From positions 658,501-722,500 of the forward strand of contig NZ_CP147404.1 of assembly GCF_037201805.1 (NCBI RefSeq): a stretch of 64,000 nt of DNA, in the 5' to 3' direction. This document shows, piece by piece, positions 25,210 to 34,527 of this stretch. The DNA comes from Bacillus sp. FJAT-52991. GTDB lineage: Bacteria; Bacillota; Bacilli; Bacillales; Domibacillaceae. Below the pieces are notes generated by a model. The model did no database searches. It had not been told where the DNA came from and saw only the letters and a list, made by a program, of their open reading frames with translations. The first letter of the stretch is position 1; every line of letters begins with the position of its first letter. The position numbers and the translations under genes are program-made.

Positions 25210-27312
25210 ATGAAGTGGTATAAATCATATATTTTTTGGAAGATATTTTTGATTAATCTCGCTGTTATTTTTACTGTATTACTCTTTGTTTTTACCGCTT
25301 CTCGTGTCCTTCTGCCTGACATCTCTCAAGATGTTTATCGTGAAATTACAGATAGAAATGCGAAGCGAATTAAAGAAAAAATATCAGTGGTTGCAGACGA
25401 AATGAGGACCCTTGCTGTTCATGTTCAGTCGAGGGAAGAACTGCAATCCACTGATCCTGATGAGTTATCTAAAGAATTAGGTATGTTAAGTGATGTTTCT
25501 TCTTTTGTCGATAGTGCCATCATTTCTGATAAAGAAGGCAATGTGCAAGCCTATTTTCCGAAAGAGGGACATCATTCACTTAAAAATGTGAAAGACGAAG
25601 TATATTTTAAACGGCCGTTCGAAACGAAAGAGCCTTATGTTAGTGAGGTTTTAAACCTTCCAGCGCATGGGCCTGTCATCGTCTTTGCTGTCCCTATCTT
25701 AGTAGATGGGGAAGTGAGCCGCGTTGTCAATTTGACGTTATGGATTAAAGAAAATAGAAATTTTCAAACGATCTTTCAAACGTATAAATTTGGTTATGAA
25801 AAAACGGGCTCGGCTTTTATCGTCGACCGTCAAGGAACAGTTATTTCTCATCCGGATGTGACGCAAATCGGCAAAGATATGTCTGAACATTCAGTTGTTC
25901 AAAAGTTAAAGAAGCATGAATCGGGATATGTAGAGACCACATCTGAAGAAGGCGTTGACTATTTTTCTTCCTTTGAATATGTCTCATTCGTGGATTGGGG
26001 CATTGTAGCGGAAGTACCGAAAGAAGATGTGTATTATCAATATCATTTATTTAGGAAATCATTATGGATCATGTCGATTTTCGTTGTGTGCGCTTTGGCT
26101 CTCCTGACAGCTCTATACGCTCAAGATCTTGTGAAGCCGATTCGGCGGTTGTATGCAGGGGTCGATTCAGTGGCAAAAGGGGATGAGTATCAAAAGATTT
26201 CTCCTATCGTGAAAGGGGAGATCGGGGTGCTTTCGACTCGCTTTAATGAAATGGTCGAATATATGCGAACTTCGAAGTTGAGCTTACAAAGAAAAGAAGA
26301 AGAATTACAGCGGCAAAAAGACTTCTTCCGCACCGTGATTGATATGAACCCGAGTTATATTTATGCGGTAGATGAAGAAGGGTATTTTACGTTTGTAAAT
26401 CAATCATTTGCGTCATTTCTTTGTCGAACAGTGGCTGATTTTGAAGGGAAGAAAGTGTCTGACTTCTCCTTTAAACAAGAGCAAGAAGTTGGGCAGACGC
26501 ATTCTTTTGTTAGAGAAATGTTTATCAATCCAAAAGGTGAAATGCGTCATGTAGAAACAGCACATTTACCGATTTTTTCGGATTTGAATCAATTGGAACA
26601 AACGCTTTACGTGTCGACAGATATAACAGAGAGGATTCAAGCGGAAGAGTGGATTAGGACATCGGAAAAGCTGACAGTTGTTGGTGAGCTAGCTGCTGGA
26701 GTTGCTCATGAGATTAGAAACCCACTTACTTCGATTAAAGGGTTTGTTCAGTTAATGAAAGAGGACTCACCGAAAAATCGGCCTTATTTAGAAGTGATTG
26801 ATTCAGAAATTGAACGGATTAGTGCGATTGTTAATGAATTTCTTGTTCTTGGCAAACCTCAAGCAATGGAGTTTCGGCCAACGAATATGAATAAACTCAT
26901 TAAAGAAGTGACCACGCTATTAGCGGCTCAAGCGAATATGAACGGGGTACAAATTGAAGAAGAATTTTCCCCGCATTTGCCGATCATTTATTGTGATCAA
27001 AATCAAATGAAACAAGTGTTTATTAATATTGTAAAAAATGCCATTGAAGCGATGCCAAATGGGGGGCATGTTCATATTGAAACAAAGTCAACAGAGAATG
27101 GGCTGGTGTTCACTTTTAAAGATGAAGGAATGGGCATTTCTAAAGAGCGATTAGCACGGATTGGAGAACCTTTTTACAGTACGAAAGAGAAGGGGACAGG
27201 GCTTGGCTTAATGGTCAGCTACCGCATTATTGAAGCTCACAATGCTCATATGAACATCACAAGTGAACTAGGAAAAGGCACCGTAGTTGAGGTGACATTT
27301 CCATTAAGCTAA
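25210..27312 (+). CDS. Orphan membrane sensor histidine kinase (dCache-HAMP-PAS-HisKA), phosphorelay type
   Basis: I start at ATG 25210 (AGGTG site), 700 residues; the ATG 24 bp upstream lacks a good site. Order: TM1 about 10-30, an extracytoplasmic double Cache sensor about 35-275 (PYVSEVLNLPAHGPVIVFAVP), TM2 about 282-302, HAMP about 303-355, PAS about 368-475, HisKA with phospho-acceptor His near residue 500 in AAGVAHEIRNPLTSIKGF, and HATPase_c with N-box IVKNAIEAMPNG and GTGLGL. The sequence style resembles Bacillus sporulation kinases that phosphorylate Spo0F. No response regulator is adjacent, which supports such a role. The signal is unknown. Confidence 0.88.
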   Translation: MKWYKSYIFWKIFLINLAVIFTVLLFVFTASRVLLPDISQDVYREITDRNAKRIKEKISVVADEMRTLAVHVQSREELQSTDPDELSKELGMLSDVSSFVDSAIISDKEGNVQAYFPKEGHHSLKNVKDEVYFKRPFETKEPYVSEVLNLPAHGPVIVFAVPILVDGEVSRVVNLTLWIKENRNFQTIFQTYKFGYEKTGSAFIVDRQGTVISHPDVTQIGKDMSEHSVVQKLKKHESGYVETTSEEGVDYFSSFEYVSFVDWGIVAEVPKEDVYYQYHLFRKSLWIMSIFVVCALALLTALYAQDLVKPIRRLYAGVDSVAKGDEYQKISPIVKGEIGVLSTRFNEMVEYMRTSKLSLQRKEEELQRQKDFFRTVIDMNPSYIYAVDEEGYFTFVNQSFASFLCRTVADFEGKKVSDFSFKQEQEVGQTHSFVREMFINPKGEMRHVETAHLPIFSDLNQLEQTLYVSTDITERIQAEEWIRTSEKLTVVGELAAGVAHEIRNPLTSIKGFVQLMKEDSPKNRPYLEVIDSEIERISAIVNEFLVLGKPQAMEFRPTNMNKLIKEVTTLLAAQANMNGVQIEEEFSPHLPIIYCDQNQMKQVFINIVKNAIEAMPNGGHVHIETKSTENGLVFTFKDEGMGISKERLARIGEPFYSTKEKGTGLGLMVSYRIIEAHNAHMNITSELGKGTVVEVTFPLS

Positions 27313-27319
27313 GTACATA

Positions 27320-27353
27320 ATCGAGGCAAAGGGGACTGTCCCCCTTGCCTCGA
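27320..27353. terminator. Hairpin between the convergent kinase and DUF948 genes
   Basis: TCGAGGCAA and GGGGA arms pair with TCCCC and TTGCCTCGA. The T-run is poor on both strands, so this is a likely but not ideal terminator. Confidence 0.6.
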
Positions 27354-27359
27354 CTTCGT

Positions 27360-27668
27360 TTAAAAAAATTTGTTTTTCACCGCGATACCTAATTGCTTGA
27401 TAGTCCCCGGTGTTTGTTTCGCTTCTGCAATGAATTGTGTCATGATTTCTTTCTTTTGCTCAATGTCTTGTTGGATGCTCTCTTGATGGGCTGTTAGTGC
27501 TTGGACTTCTGATTGTAGCTTCATCTGTTGTTCGTTGATTCTCTCTGAAGCGGATTGAAGTCGATTCAATGTTGGTTGCATCGTTTTAAACGTACTCATA
27601 ACAGAGATGATTAAATAAAAGATGGCTATGATAAAGATGGCTAAGCTGGCCCAGCCGATGATTTCCAT
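27360..27668 (-). CDS. Small DUF948-like membrane protein
   Basis: The start is the ATG with a GGGGAGG site 8 bp upstream, giving 102 residues. One N-terminal membrane helix (about 5-27) is followed by a long helical, probably coiled-coil region rich in Q, E and K and a basic end (AVKNKFF). This is the layout of DUF948/YtxG-type proteins of Firmicutes, linked to general stress or envelope, with no defined function. Monocistronic, with its end facing the kinase gene. Confidence 0.6.
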   Translation of the reverse strand: MEIIGWASLAIFIIAIFYLIISVMSTFKTMQPTLNRLQSASERINEQQMKLQSEVQALTAHQESIQQDIEQKKEIMTQFIAEAKQTPGTIKQLGIAVKNKFF

Positions 27669-27777
27669 ACGATGACCTCCCCTTTTGTTGTTATATCCAT
27701 TATTGTAATGGACTCCACTACGTTTTTCCATTAATTCAGTTAAAATAGGGGATAATAGGAACGGAAGGAGAGAAGAT

Positions 27778-28365
27778 ATGAGTCAGTATCAGTTACTTGA
27801 AACAGCATTTTATCAGCAGCCGACTTTACAACTTGCGAAAGAGTTATTAGGGTGTACATTAGTGAAAATATCGACTGAAGGAACGACGGCTGGCTATATT
27901 GTCGAAACAGAAGCGTATCGCGGACCGCATGATCGGGCCGCTCATAGCTATAACAACCGCCGAACAAAACGAACAGAAATTATGTTTAAAGAAGCGGGTC
28001 ATGTGTATACGTATGTGATGCATACGCATTGTTTGGTAAATGTGGTTAGCGGAGAAGTGGAGCAGCCGGAAGTGGTTCTCATTCGAGCGGTAGAACCATG
28101 TGAAGGTGTGGAGTTGATGGTTGAACGACGAGGGGCGATGGCGTTGAAAAATTTGACGAGCGGACCGGGAAAATTAACAAAAGCGATGGGGATTACGATG
28201 GAAGACTATGGACGACGATTTGATGAGTCGCCATTGTTTATCGCAAAAGGTGTGGCACCAGAAGAAATTTCTGTCGGGCCAAGAATTGGTATTGCGAACT
28301 CCGGCGAAGCGAAGGATTATCCGTGGCGTTTTTGGATCACAGATAACTCATTTGTTTCAAGGTAA
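27778..28365 (+). CDS. DNA-3-methyladenine glycosylase (AAG/MPG family)
   Basis: This 195-residue protein of the Aag fold has VETEAYRGPHDRAAHSYNNRRTKR (catalytic Glu and the DNA-intercalating segment), VYTYVMHTHCLVNVVS and GPGKLTKAMGI. It excises alkylated purines (3-methyladenine, hypoxanthine) to start base-excision repair. The start has a GGAGAG site. The length matches B. subtilis YxlJ. Its 3' end converges on an EamA gene, with a shared hairpin. Confidence 0.93.
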   Translation: MSQYQLLETAFYQQPTLQLAKELLGCTLVKISTEGTTAGYIVETEAYRGPHDRAAHSYNNRRTKRTEIMFKEAGHVYTYVMHTHCLVNVVSGEVEQPEVVLIRAVEPCEGVELMVERRGAMALKNLTSGPGKLTKAMGITMEDYGRRFDESPLFIAKGVAPEEISVGPRIGIANSGEAKDYPWRFWITDNSFVSR

Positions 28366-28395
28366 AAGCGGAGGTCTATTTCAGCTCCGCTTTTG
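28364..28395. terminator. Bidirectional terminator between the glycosylase and EamA genes
   Basis: AAAAGCGGAG pairs with CTCCGCTTTT. A-run and T-run flank it, so it can work on both strands; it overlaps the last codons of the EamA gene. Confidence 0.85.
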
Positions 28396-29307
28396 TATTT
28401 GTATATTTCGTTTTCGCTGCAGCCATAGCTCTTCTAACGAACCGGAGCCTAGCAGAACACCAGAGACGATCAGCATAAATCCGATAAAATGAGCCGGCAA
28501 CATTGATTCGTCGAGTAGCACCGCTGCACCAACAAGTGAAAAAAAGGTACTTAAATTCATAAAAATGGACGCTTCTGCCGCACCAATTTTTCCGATCGCG
28601 TAATTATAAATCATATGACCGAATGCTGTTGCCATAATCGCTGAAAAGAAGAAGACAATCCAAACAAAAGGAGGAGCTTCTGATAGATGAGCGAGACCTT
28701 GTGGCTCCATCCATAAGCTGATCACAAATAGCACCAGCGATCCAAAGAACAGCATATACCCTGTTAATAGCCGAGGGTCAAGCGTTGCTGCCGCTTTTTT
28801 AATCAGAATAAAGCTGAGTGCCTGAGAAAGAATCGCAAGAAAAATATCAATATCTCCTGTGGTCATTGTACTGATGCCTGTTTCACCAGCAAGCACGGTA
28901 AAGCTCACACCAACCCCGCCAAGAAGAAAGCCGATCCAGCGAGCAACGGTGAGTCTTCCTTTTAATAGCATGGTGGCAAAAAGAGCCGTCAGTAAGGGAC
29001 CTAATCCTAAAATGAGTCCAGCGTTCGTCGCTGATGTCTTCGTTAATCCTTCCGCTAAAAAATAATGATGACAAACGACACTTAACAACGCCCCTCCAAA
29101 AATATATCCCCATTCTTTTCCTTGAGGTCGCCGAACATTGTTTGTCATTTTAAGAGTGAAGAATACCGCTAACGAGGCAGTGAAAATCCGCAAAGCTGTA
29201 ATCGTTACGGGCGGAAAATGGTCCACCAAAATTTTAATAAGCGACACATTCACTCCCCAGATCATCATCGTTCCTATTAGAATGAAATAAATCCTCATTT
29301 GTCCCAC
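28381..29307 (-). CDS. EamA/DMT-family transporter
   Basis: The 308-residue protein has ten predicted membrane helices in two EamA repeats (about 5-140 and 150-290). The first repeat carries the typical IGTMMIWGVNVSLIK start. GTG start with GGAGG 6 bp away. Family members export amino acids or other metabolites; the substrate cannot be predicted. Monocistronic between two terminators. Confidence 0.85.
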   Translation of the reverse strand: MGQMRIYFILIGTMMIWGVNVSLIKILVDHFPPVTITALRIFTASLAVFFTLKMTNNVRRPQGKEWGYIFGGALLSVVCHHYFLAEGLTKTSATNAGLILGLGPLLTALFATMLLKGRLTVARWIGFLLGGVGVSFTVLAGETGISTMTTGDIDIFLAILSQALSFILIKKAAATLDPRLLTGYMLFFGSLVLFVISLWMEPQGLAHLSEAPPFVWIVFFFSAIMATAFGHMIYNYAIGKIGAAEASIFMNLSTFFSLVGAAVLLDESMLPAHFIGFMLIVSGVLLGSGSLEELWLQRKRNIQIQKRS

Positions 29308-29356
29308 ACAATCCCTCCTTTAGTATGATTATATACTTGTAAGAGAGGATGAGGGG

Positions 29357-29400
29357 ACAAAAAATAGTGCCCTTCCATGCGAAGAAGGGCACTATTTTTT
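29357..29400. terminator. Terminator after dctP
   Basis: AAATAGTGCCCTTC pairs with GAAGGGCACTATTT; the T-run on the minus strand ends the dctP transcript, and the plus-strand side is equally good. Confidence 0.9.
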
Positions 29401-30682
29401 ATTCAATGATACTAGGATTCAATTCAGGTGCTGTAGCCGTTTCTCTATTTGATTCAACTGCTTCAGGGTGAAATTCATTTTCCACTTTAGAGATAACTAC
29501 TGTTGCTACACCGTTACCAATCAGATTTGTGATCGCACGGGCTTCGGACATAAAGCGATCCACACCAAGGAGAAGTGCGATCCCTTCAACAGGAATGACT
29601 GGGAAGGCGGCTAGAGTAGCTGCTAATGTGATGAAACCAGAACCAGTGACACCAGCCGCTCCTTTTGATGTGAGCATTAAGATTGCCATTAATGTTAGTT
29701 GCTCCCAGATTGTTAAATCCACACCATATGCTTGGGCGATAAAGATAGATGCCATTGACAAGTAAATGGATGTCCCATCAAGATTGAATGAATATCCAGT
29801 CGGAACAACTAGTCCGACAACTGATTTGGAACAGCCATATTTCTCGAGTTTTTCCATCATTTTTGGTAAAGCAGATTCAGAAGAAGAAGTACCAAGAACA
29901 AGCAAAATCTCTTCTTTTAAATAAGCGATAAATTTCGTGATGCTAAAGCCGTAGAACTTAGCAATCCCACCAAGTACGAGAAAGATAAATAAGAACATTG
30001 TGATGTATACAGATCCCATTAGTTTTCCTAATAAAACTAAAGAGCCAAGTCCAAATTTGCCGATCGTATAAGCCATTGCACCAAAAGCGGCGATTGGCGA
30101 TACTTTCATAATCATATTAACGATACCAAAAAAGACATCCGCTAATTTTTCAAAAAAGTCGACCAGTGGCTTAGAGCGTTCACCCATTGCTGCCATTGAA
30201 AGACCAAATAAAACAGCAAAGAATAAAATTGGTAGTAGCTCACCTTTTGCGAAAGCCGCAATGATATTATCTGGAATAATGTTTACGAAGAAAGCGATAA
30301 ATCCGTGACTCGTTTCTGCCGCTTGTTGCGTATATTCAGAAATGTCTCCACCTTCAACCGCACTTGTATTAAAGCCGACGCCAGGTTTTACTATATTGAC
30401 GACAAGAAGTCCAATTAATAAAGCAAGTGTCGTTACGATTTCGAAATAAAGGAGTGCTTTACCTCCGATACGCCCTACTTTCTTTAAATCTCCCATGCTA
30501 CCGATTCCGATGACTACTGTAAGAAAGACGATTGGCGCAATAACCATTTTAATTAATTTAATAAAGACGTCAGCTAAGACTTTCAATTGTTCTCCGAAAG
30601 AGGGAAAAAGAAAACCGACAATAATACCAAGAATAATACCAATGACAACACGAACCGTTAAGTTATTCAACGCTTTTTTCAT
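29399..30682 (-). CDS. dctP: DctP, C4-dicarboxylate/cation symporter (DAACS family)
   Basis: The 427-residue protein of the glutamate/dicarboxylate symporter fold has about eight helices, a Ser-rich re-entrant loop (GTSSSESALPKM), and GYSFNLDGTSIYLSMA in the second hairpin and helix 7, where substrate and Na or H bind. The neighbouring dctB, dctS and dctR genes point to succinate, fumarate or malate uptake rather than glutamate. A perfect cre site lies 23 bp upstream of the start, so CcpA should repress it on glucose, as known for B. subtilis dctP. It follows dctB in the same direction after a 121-bp gap. Confidence 0.92.
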   Translation of the reverse strand: MKKALNNLTVRVVIGIILGIIVGFLFPSFGEQLKVLADVFIKLIKMVIAPIVFLTVVIGIGSMGDLKKVGRIGGKALLYFEIVTTLALLIGLLVVNIVKPGVGFNTSAVEGGDISEYTQQAAETSHGFIAFFVNIIPDNIIAAFAKGELLPILFFAVLFGLSMAAMGERSKPLVDFFEKLADVFFGIVNMIMKVSPIAAFGAMAYTIGKFGLGSLVLLGKLMGSVYITMFLFIFLVLGGIAKFYGFSITKFIAYLKEEILLVLGTSSSESALPKMMEKLEKYGCSKSVVGLVVPTGYSFNLDGTSIYLSMASIFIAQAYGVDLTIWEQLTLMAILMLTSKGAAGVTGSGFITLAATLAAFPVIPVEGIALLLGVDRFMSEARAITNLIGNGVATVVISKVENEFHPEAVESNRETATAPELNPSIIE

Positions 30683-30704
30683 TTTATTGATCCTCCTTGT
30701 CTGT

Positions 30705-30718
30705 TGATAGCGTTTTCA
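30705..30718 (-). promoter_or_regulatory. cre site (CcpA operator) in front of dctP
   Basis: Read leftward the 14-mer is TGAAAACGCTATCA, which matches the cre consensus TGWAARCGYTWNCW at every position. It lies between the dctP promoter region and its start. Confidence 0.85.
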
Positions 30719-30803
30719 TTTGCTACATTTATGTTAACAGACAATTTAGACAATAAAAATTTATGGTTATATTGTTCTTTTTGTTCTTTTTGTTCACAAA
30801 AAA

Positions 30804-31844
30804 CTAACGAATTTCCTGAATTTCCTTCATAAGTTGCTTGCTAGGTGTTTGTTCAATTTGCTCATAAAGAGGTTTGAACACCTTTTTCCATTGTTGCTTT
30901 TCTTGATCAGTTAATTCGTATATTTTTATAGGGGAGGAATGGCGGATGTCCTGCAATTGAGTCTCATTCATTTTTTTAGCCATGTCCATATTCCAAGCCG
31001 TTGTTTCTTGCAATGCTTCGGTGATGATGTTCTTCATATCGGTCGGTAAATCATCCCAAAAATCTTTATTGACAATGACGACATAGCCTAAGTAGCCATG
31101 ATTGCTAATGGTCATATGTTTTTGAACTTGATAAAGTCGTTTAGAATAAATGTTGGAAATTGTGTTTTCTTGTCCGTCGATTTGTTGCATTTCTAAGCTG
31201 CGATAGACTTCATTAAAAGGCATGCTTACTGTACGAGCGTGCAATAATCTAAATTGTTCTTCAATCATTTGGCCAGGCATTGTTCGAAAGGTTTGCTTTT
31301 CAAAATCTTTTGGTTCCATTAGAGGTTTAGTACTGCTGGTCATTTGTTTGAAGCCATTACTCCAGAAGGAAAGACCTAACATCTCTTCATCATCTAGCAT
31401 TTTTAATAATTTCGTGCCAGTGTCACCTGTCAGCACAGCCTGTACATGCTCATCATTACGGAACAGAAAAGGCAAATCTAACACTTTCCATTGTGGAACG
31501 ATATCTGTTAGTTTGGAATAAGAAGGAGCAATCATTTCAACCTTCCCATTTTTGACAGCATCTAGTTCGGTGTCATCATCGTAAAGTATCCCATTCTGAT
31601 ACACTTCTACTTGGATTCGACCTTTGGATTTCTTGTGAACAAGTTCTGCAAACCGTTGGGCAGCTAAGCCTTTTGGTGTATTCTCGGCCACTACATGAGA
31701 GAAGCGGATCGTGATTATTTGGTCGAGCTCCTGCTGTTCATCATCATAAACAAGCGGGTGTTGAATGGTTAGTTGTTCTTTTATCAAAAAGAAGGCCAAT
31801 ACGAAAATAGTAGATACTATGAGTAATGCATATAATTTTTTCAT
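30804..31844 (-). CDS. dctB: DctB, TRAP-type C4-dicarboxylate binding protein used as co-sensor
   Basis: The 346-residue protein has an N-terminal signal anchor (residues about 4-21) and a DctP-type TRAP solute-binding domain (RFSHVVAENTPKGLAAQRFAELV, the conserved arginine segment TFRTMPGQM, and PFNEVYRSLEMQQIDGQEN). No TRAP membrane subunits (DctQ or DctM) are nearby. In B. subtilis the equivalent DctB acts with the DctS kinase as an external dicarboxylate sensor, which explains its place next to dctS here. It is transcribed divergently from dctSR and toward dctP. Confidence 0.88.
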   Translation of the reverse strand: MKKLYALLIVSTIFVLAFFLIKEQLTIQHPLVYDDEQQELDQIITIRFSHVVAENTPKGLAAQRFAELVHKKSKGRIQVEVYQNGILYDDDTELDAVKNGKVEMIAPSYSKLTDIVPQWKVLDLPFLFRNDEHVQAVLTGDTGTKLLKMLDDEEMLGLSFWSNGFKQMTSSTKPLMEPKDFEKQTFRTMPGQMIEEQFRLLHARTVSMPFNEVYRSLEMQQIDGQENTISNIYSKRLYQVQKHMTISNHGYLGYVVIVNKDFWDDLPTDMKNIITEALQETTAWNMDMAKKMNETQLQDIRHSSPIKIYELTDQEKQQWKKVFKPLYEQIEQTPSKQLMKEIQEIR

Positions 31845-31982
31845 TGATTATCACCATTTGTATCATATCATTTTTGTTTTGCTTGTATTTATTAATTTTG
31901 TCGGCATGATAAAATAATAAAATGAAACTTTAATCATGGGTAGTTTTGATAGAGGATAAAGTAATGGAGGGAAGTGAACGGA

Positions 31983-33587
31983 ATGAAGAAAGTATCTATT
32001 CAATGGAAAATCACTGGTTTGATCGTCTTCATTCTAGCCTTTTCCTTATTATTACTCGGTATGGTATTAATCAGTCAATTTATTCAGAAAGAAGAAAATG
32101 AATTGAAAGAACGAGCGATTTTAACAGCTCGGACTGTTTCAGAGGTGCCTAATATGGTGCAGCATCTAGAGGCACAGGGAGCTGAGGCGGACAATATGAA
32201 AGCAACGATTGAAGAATTAAGGGTGATCAATCAAGCGGATTATATCGTGGTTCTTAATATGGACCGAGTGAGACTGACCCATCCGGTGGAAAGCATGGTA
32301 GGGCAAGTGTCAAAAGGAGAAGACGAAGGACCAGCCTTTGCTGAACACTCCTATACATCAAAGGCTAAAGGCGAAATTGGTTCAGTGATTCGGGCTTTTG
32401 TGCCGGTAATCAATGAGAAGCATGAACAAATCGGTGTAGTGATTAGCGGTTATAAATTACCTAGCATTTTTGACACGATCTTGACATTAAAGAGAGAAAT
32501 TTTGTTAACGTCAGCACTAGCTTTGCTCGTTGGTGGATGGGGAGCTTATCTTTTAGCTAGACAAATTAAACGACAAATGTTTTATTTGGAGCCTCATGAA
32601 ATTGCTAGAATTCTTGTTGAACGAACGGAAACATTTAACGCTATGCATGAGGGAATTATTGCGATCGACAAGAAAGAGAGGATTACTATTTTTAATGATC
32701 AAGCGAAGGAAATGCTTGGTGTTGCGGGAGATGTCATTCAAAAGCCGATTCGAGAAATACTTCCGGATACATTTCTTCCAGAAATTCTTCATAAAAATCG
32801 AGCTGTATATAATCGCGATCTCCATATTCAAAATCGGGCGATTGTATCCAATCGCGTTCCAATTAAAGTAGACGGGGAGACGGTAGGAGCCATTGCTATT
32901 TTCCAGGATCGGACGAAAGTAAAGCAAATGGCAGAGGAGTTGACGAGCGTAAAAGCGTTCGTGAACGCGCTTCGTGTTCAAAATCATGAGCATATGAATA
33001 AGTTACATACGATTGCTGGGTTAATTCAGCTTGGCAATAAAGAAAAAGCATTAGCTTATGTGTTCCAAGTAACGGGAGAGCAGGAAGAGCTGATGAACTT
33101 TTTAAGCCGAAATATTCATGATGACAGTATTTCCGGACTGTTGCTTAGCAAAGTCAGTCGTGGCAAGGAACTAGGGATTCAAGTGACGATTGACGGGCAT
33201 AGTACATTGGACAGTTTGCCGCAAGCTTTAGATCATCATGATTTTGTGATTGTATTAGGAAATCTTATTGAGAATGCATTCGATTCTTTTTCAACAACTA
33301 GTGAAGATAATCAAATTTACGTAAGTATTAGACAAACTGAGCAGGCCGTATCGATTCTTGTAGAAGATAACGGTTCAGGTATTCCAAAAGATAAACAACA
33401 ACGAATATTTGAACAAGGATATTCAACGAAGGCCGCTGCTGGTCGCGGAATTGGACTGTTTTTAATTCAACAAATTGTCGAAAAAGGAAATGGAACGATT
33501 CAAGTGGAATCACAAGAAGGCCAAGGAACAACGATTTCCATTATGTTTCCGATGTCGCTAACAGAAAAGGAGGAGAGTCTATCATGA
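31983..33587 (+). CDS. dctS: DctS, C4-dicarboxylate sensor kinase (CitA/DcuS family)
   Basis: The protein is about 534 residues from ATG 31983; a GTG at 31974 is the other possible start, and neither has ideal spacing to GGAGG at 31966. Two membrane helices (about 10-30 and 172-192) enclose a PASp-like extracytoplasmic sensor. A cytoplasmic PAS follows (about 215-315), then the dimerisation helix with RVQNHEHMNKLHTIAGL, whose phospho-acceptor His is near residue 335, and HATPase_c with ENAFDS, DNGSGIP and GRGIGL. It senses C4-dicarboxylates, probably with DctB and DctP, and phosphorylates DctR. Its stop overlaps the dctR start. Confidence 0.92.
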   Translation: MKKVSIQWKITGLIVFILAFSLLLLGMVLISQFIQKEENELKERAILTARTVSEVPNMVQHLEAQGAEADNMKATIEELRVINQADYIVVLNMDRVRLTHPVESMVGQVSKGEDEGPAFAEHSYTSKAKGEIGSVIRAFVPVINEKHEQIGVVISGYKLPSIFDTILTLKREILLTSALALLVGGWGAYLLARQIKRQMFYLEPHEIARILVERTETFNAMHEGIIAIDKKERITIFNDQAKEMLGVAGDVIQKPIREILPDTFLPEILHKNRAVYNRDLHIQNRAIVSNRVPIKVDGETVGAIAIFQDRTKVKQMAEELTSVKAFVNALRVQNHEHMNKLHTIAGLIQLGNKEKALAYVFQVTGEQEELMNFLSRNIHDDSISGLLLSKVSRGKELGIQVTIDGHSTLDSLPQALDHHDFVIVLGNLIENAFDSFSTTSEDNQIYVSIRQTEQAVSILVEDNGSGIPKDKQQRIFEQGYSTKAAAGRGIGLFLIQQIVEKGNGTIQVESQEGQGTTISIMFPMSLTEKEESLS

Positions 33588-34252
33588 AAGTGATTCTAAT
33601 TGAAGATGATCCCATGGTGCAAGAAGTGAATCGCCAGTTTGTGAATCAAGTAGATGGTTTTGAAGTAGTGGGGGTTGCATCAAACGGGGCGGAAGGGTTA
33701 GAACTCGTCAAGTCTCTTCAGCCAGAACTGGTGATTGTGGATATTTATATGCCACAAGTGGATGGCTTAGAGGTATTGAAGCAAATTCGGACAGAAGGGT
33801 TCCAAGTAGACGTCATTGCGATCACGGCTGCTAGCGATGCTGAAACGATTCGAAAAGTCATTCAGCAAGGAGCTTTTGATTACATCATGAAGCCATTTAA
33901 GTTTGAGCGAATCAAGCAGGCACTAGAGAAATATCGCTCCTATCGCAATCGACTCATTGATCACGGGACGATGTCTCAAAAAGAACTAGATAGTATCTTG
34001 TTTCAAAAAGAAGAATATGTGGAAGCTGAACTTCCGAAAGGACTAAATGCCGTCACCTTGAAAAAAGTAACCAGCTATTTAGCTAGTTTGACTGTCCCTG
34101 TTTCTGCCGAAGAAGTGGCAGAAGGCATCGGTCTTGCAAGAGTGACAGCTCGCCGTTATCTCGATTACCTTGAGAAATGTGGAAAGGTTAAATTAGATGT
34201 TCAATACGGGGGCATTGGCCGTCCGATCAATCGATATACGTATCAAAGCTGA
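33584..34252 (+). CDS. dctR: DctR, CitB-family response regulator
   Basis: The 222-residue protein has a receiver domain with acidic pocket EDD at residues 7-9, phospho-acceptor D53 in VIVDIYMPQ, and the conserved Lys in YIMKPFKF. The C-terminal region (about 150-222) has a helix-turn-helix, SAEEVAEGIGLARVTARRYLDYLEK. It should activate dctP when phosphorylated by DctS. The start overlaps the dctS stop (ATGA) and has an AAGGAGGAG site. A terminator and a dispersed repeat follow. Confidence 0.94.
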   Translation: MKVILIEDDPMVQEVNRQFVNQVDGFEVVGVASNGAEGLELVKSLQPELVIVDIYMPQVDGLEVLKQIRTEGFQVDVIAITAASDAETIRKVIQQGAFDYIMKPFKFERIKQALEKYRSYRNRLIDHGTMSQKELDSILFQKEEYVEAELPKGLNAVTLKKVTSYLASLTVPVSAEEVAEGIGLARVTARRYLDYLEKCGKVKLDVQYGGIGRPINRYTYQS

Positions 34253-34254
34253 AA

Positions 34255-34325
34255 GGGACCGTCTCGTAAGTAATTGAGACGGTCCCTTCTGTACCGAAAG
34301 CGAAGCGACAGGTGCAAAAACCCCT
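34255..34325 (-). repeat. Dispersed intergenic element, copy 2 with dctR terminator
   Basis: The reverse complement of this stretch repeats the element at 6210-6290: the GACCGTCTC hairpin, CTTCGCTTTCGGTRCAG, and TTTTTGCACCTGTCGC. The hairpin 34255-34265/34276-34286 (GGGACCGTCTC/GAGACGGTCCC) probably ends dctSR transcription. The remaining 200 bp up to 34527 holds no recognisable gene. Confidence 0.7.
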
Positions 34326-34527
34326 AATATGAAGAGTGGATCGGCACTCTGGCAAATCCGAAATCTTTCTTCAAACTATTGAAAAAAGATTGAAGAAAAT
34401 TAGTTGGTTATGAAATTTATAGGAAGGAAGTTTAACGATTCAATAACAGTCTCCATTTCTTCACACTTATCTCAAAATGTCGCCGTAATCTTTAAAATGA
34501 CATTTCTTTATTAAGGGGGTTATGAGA

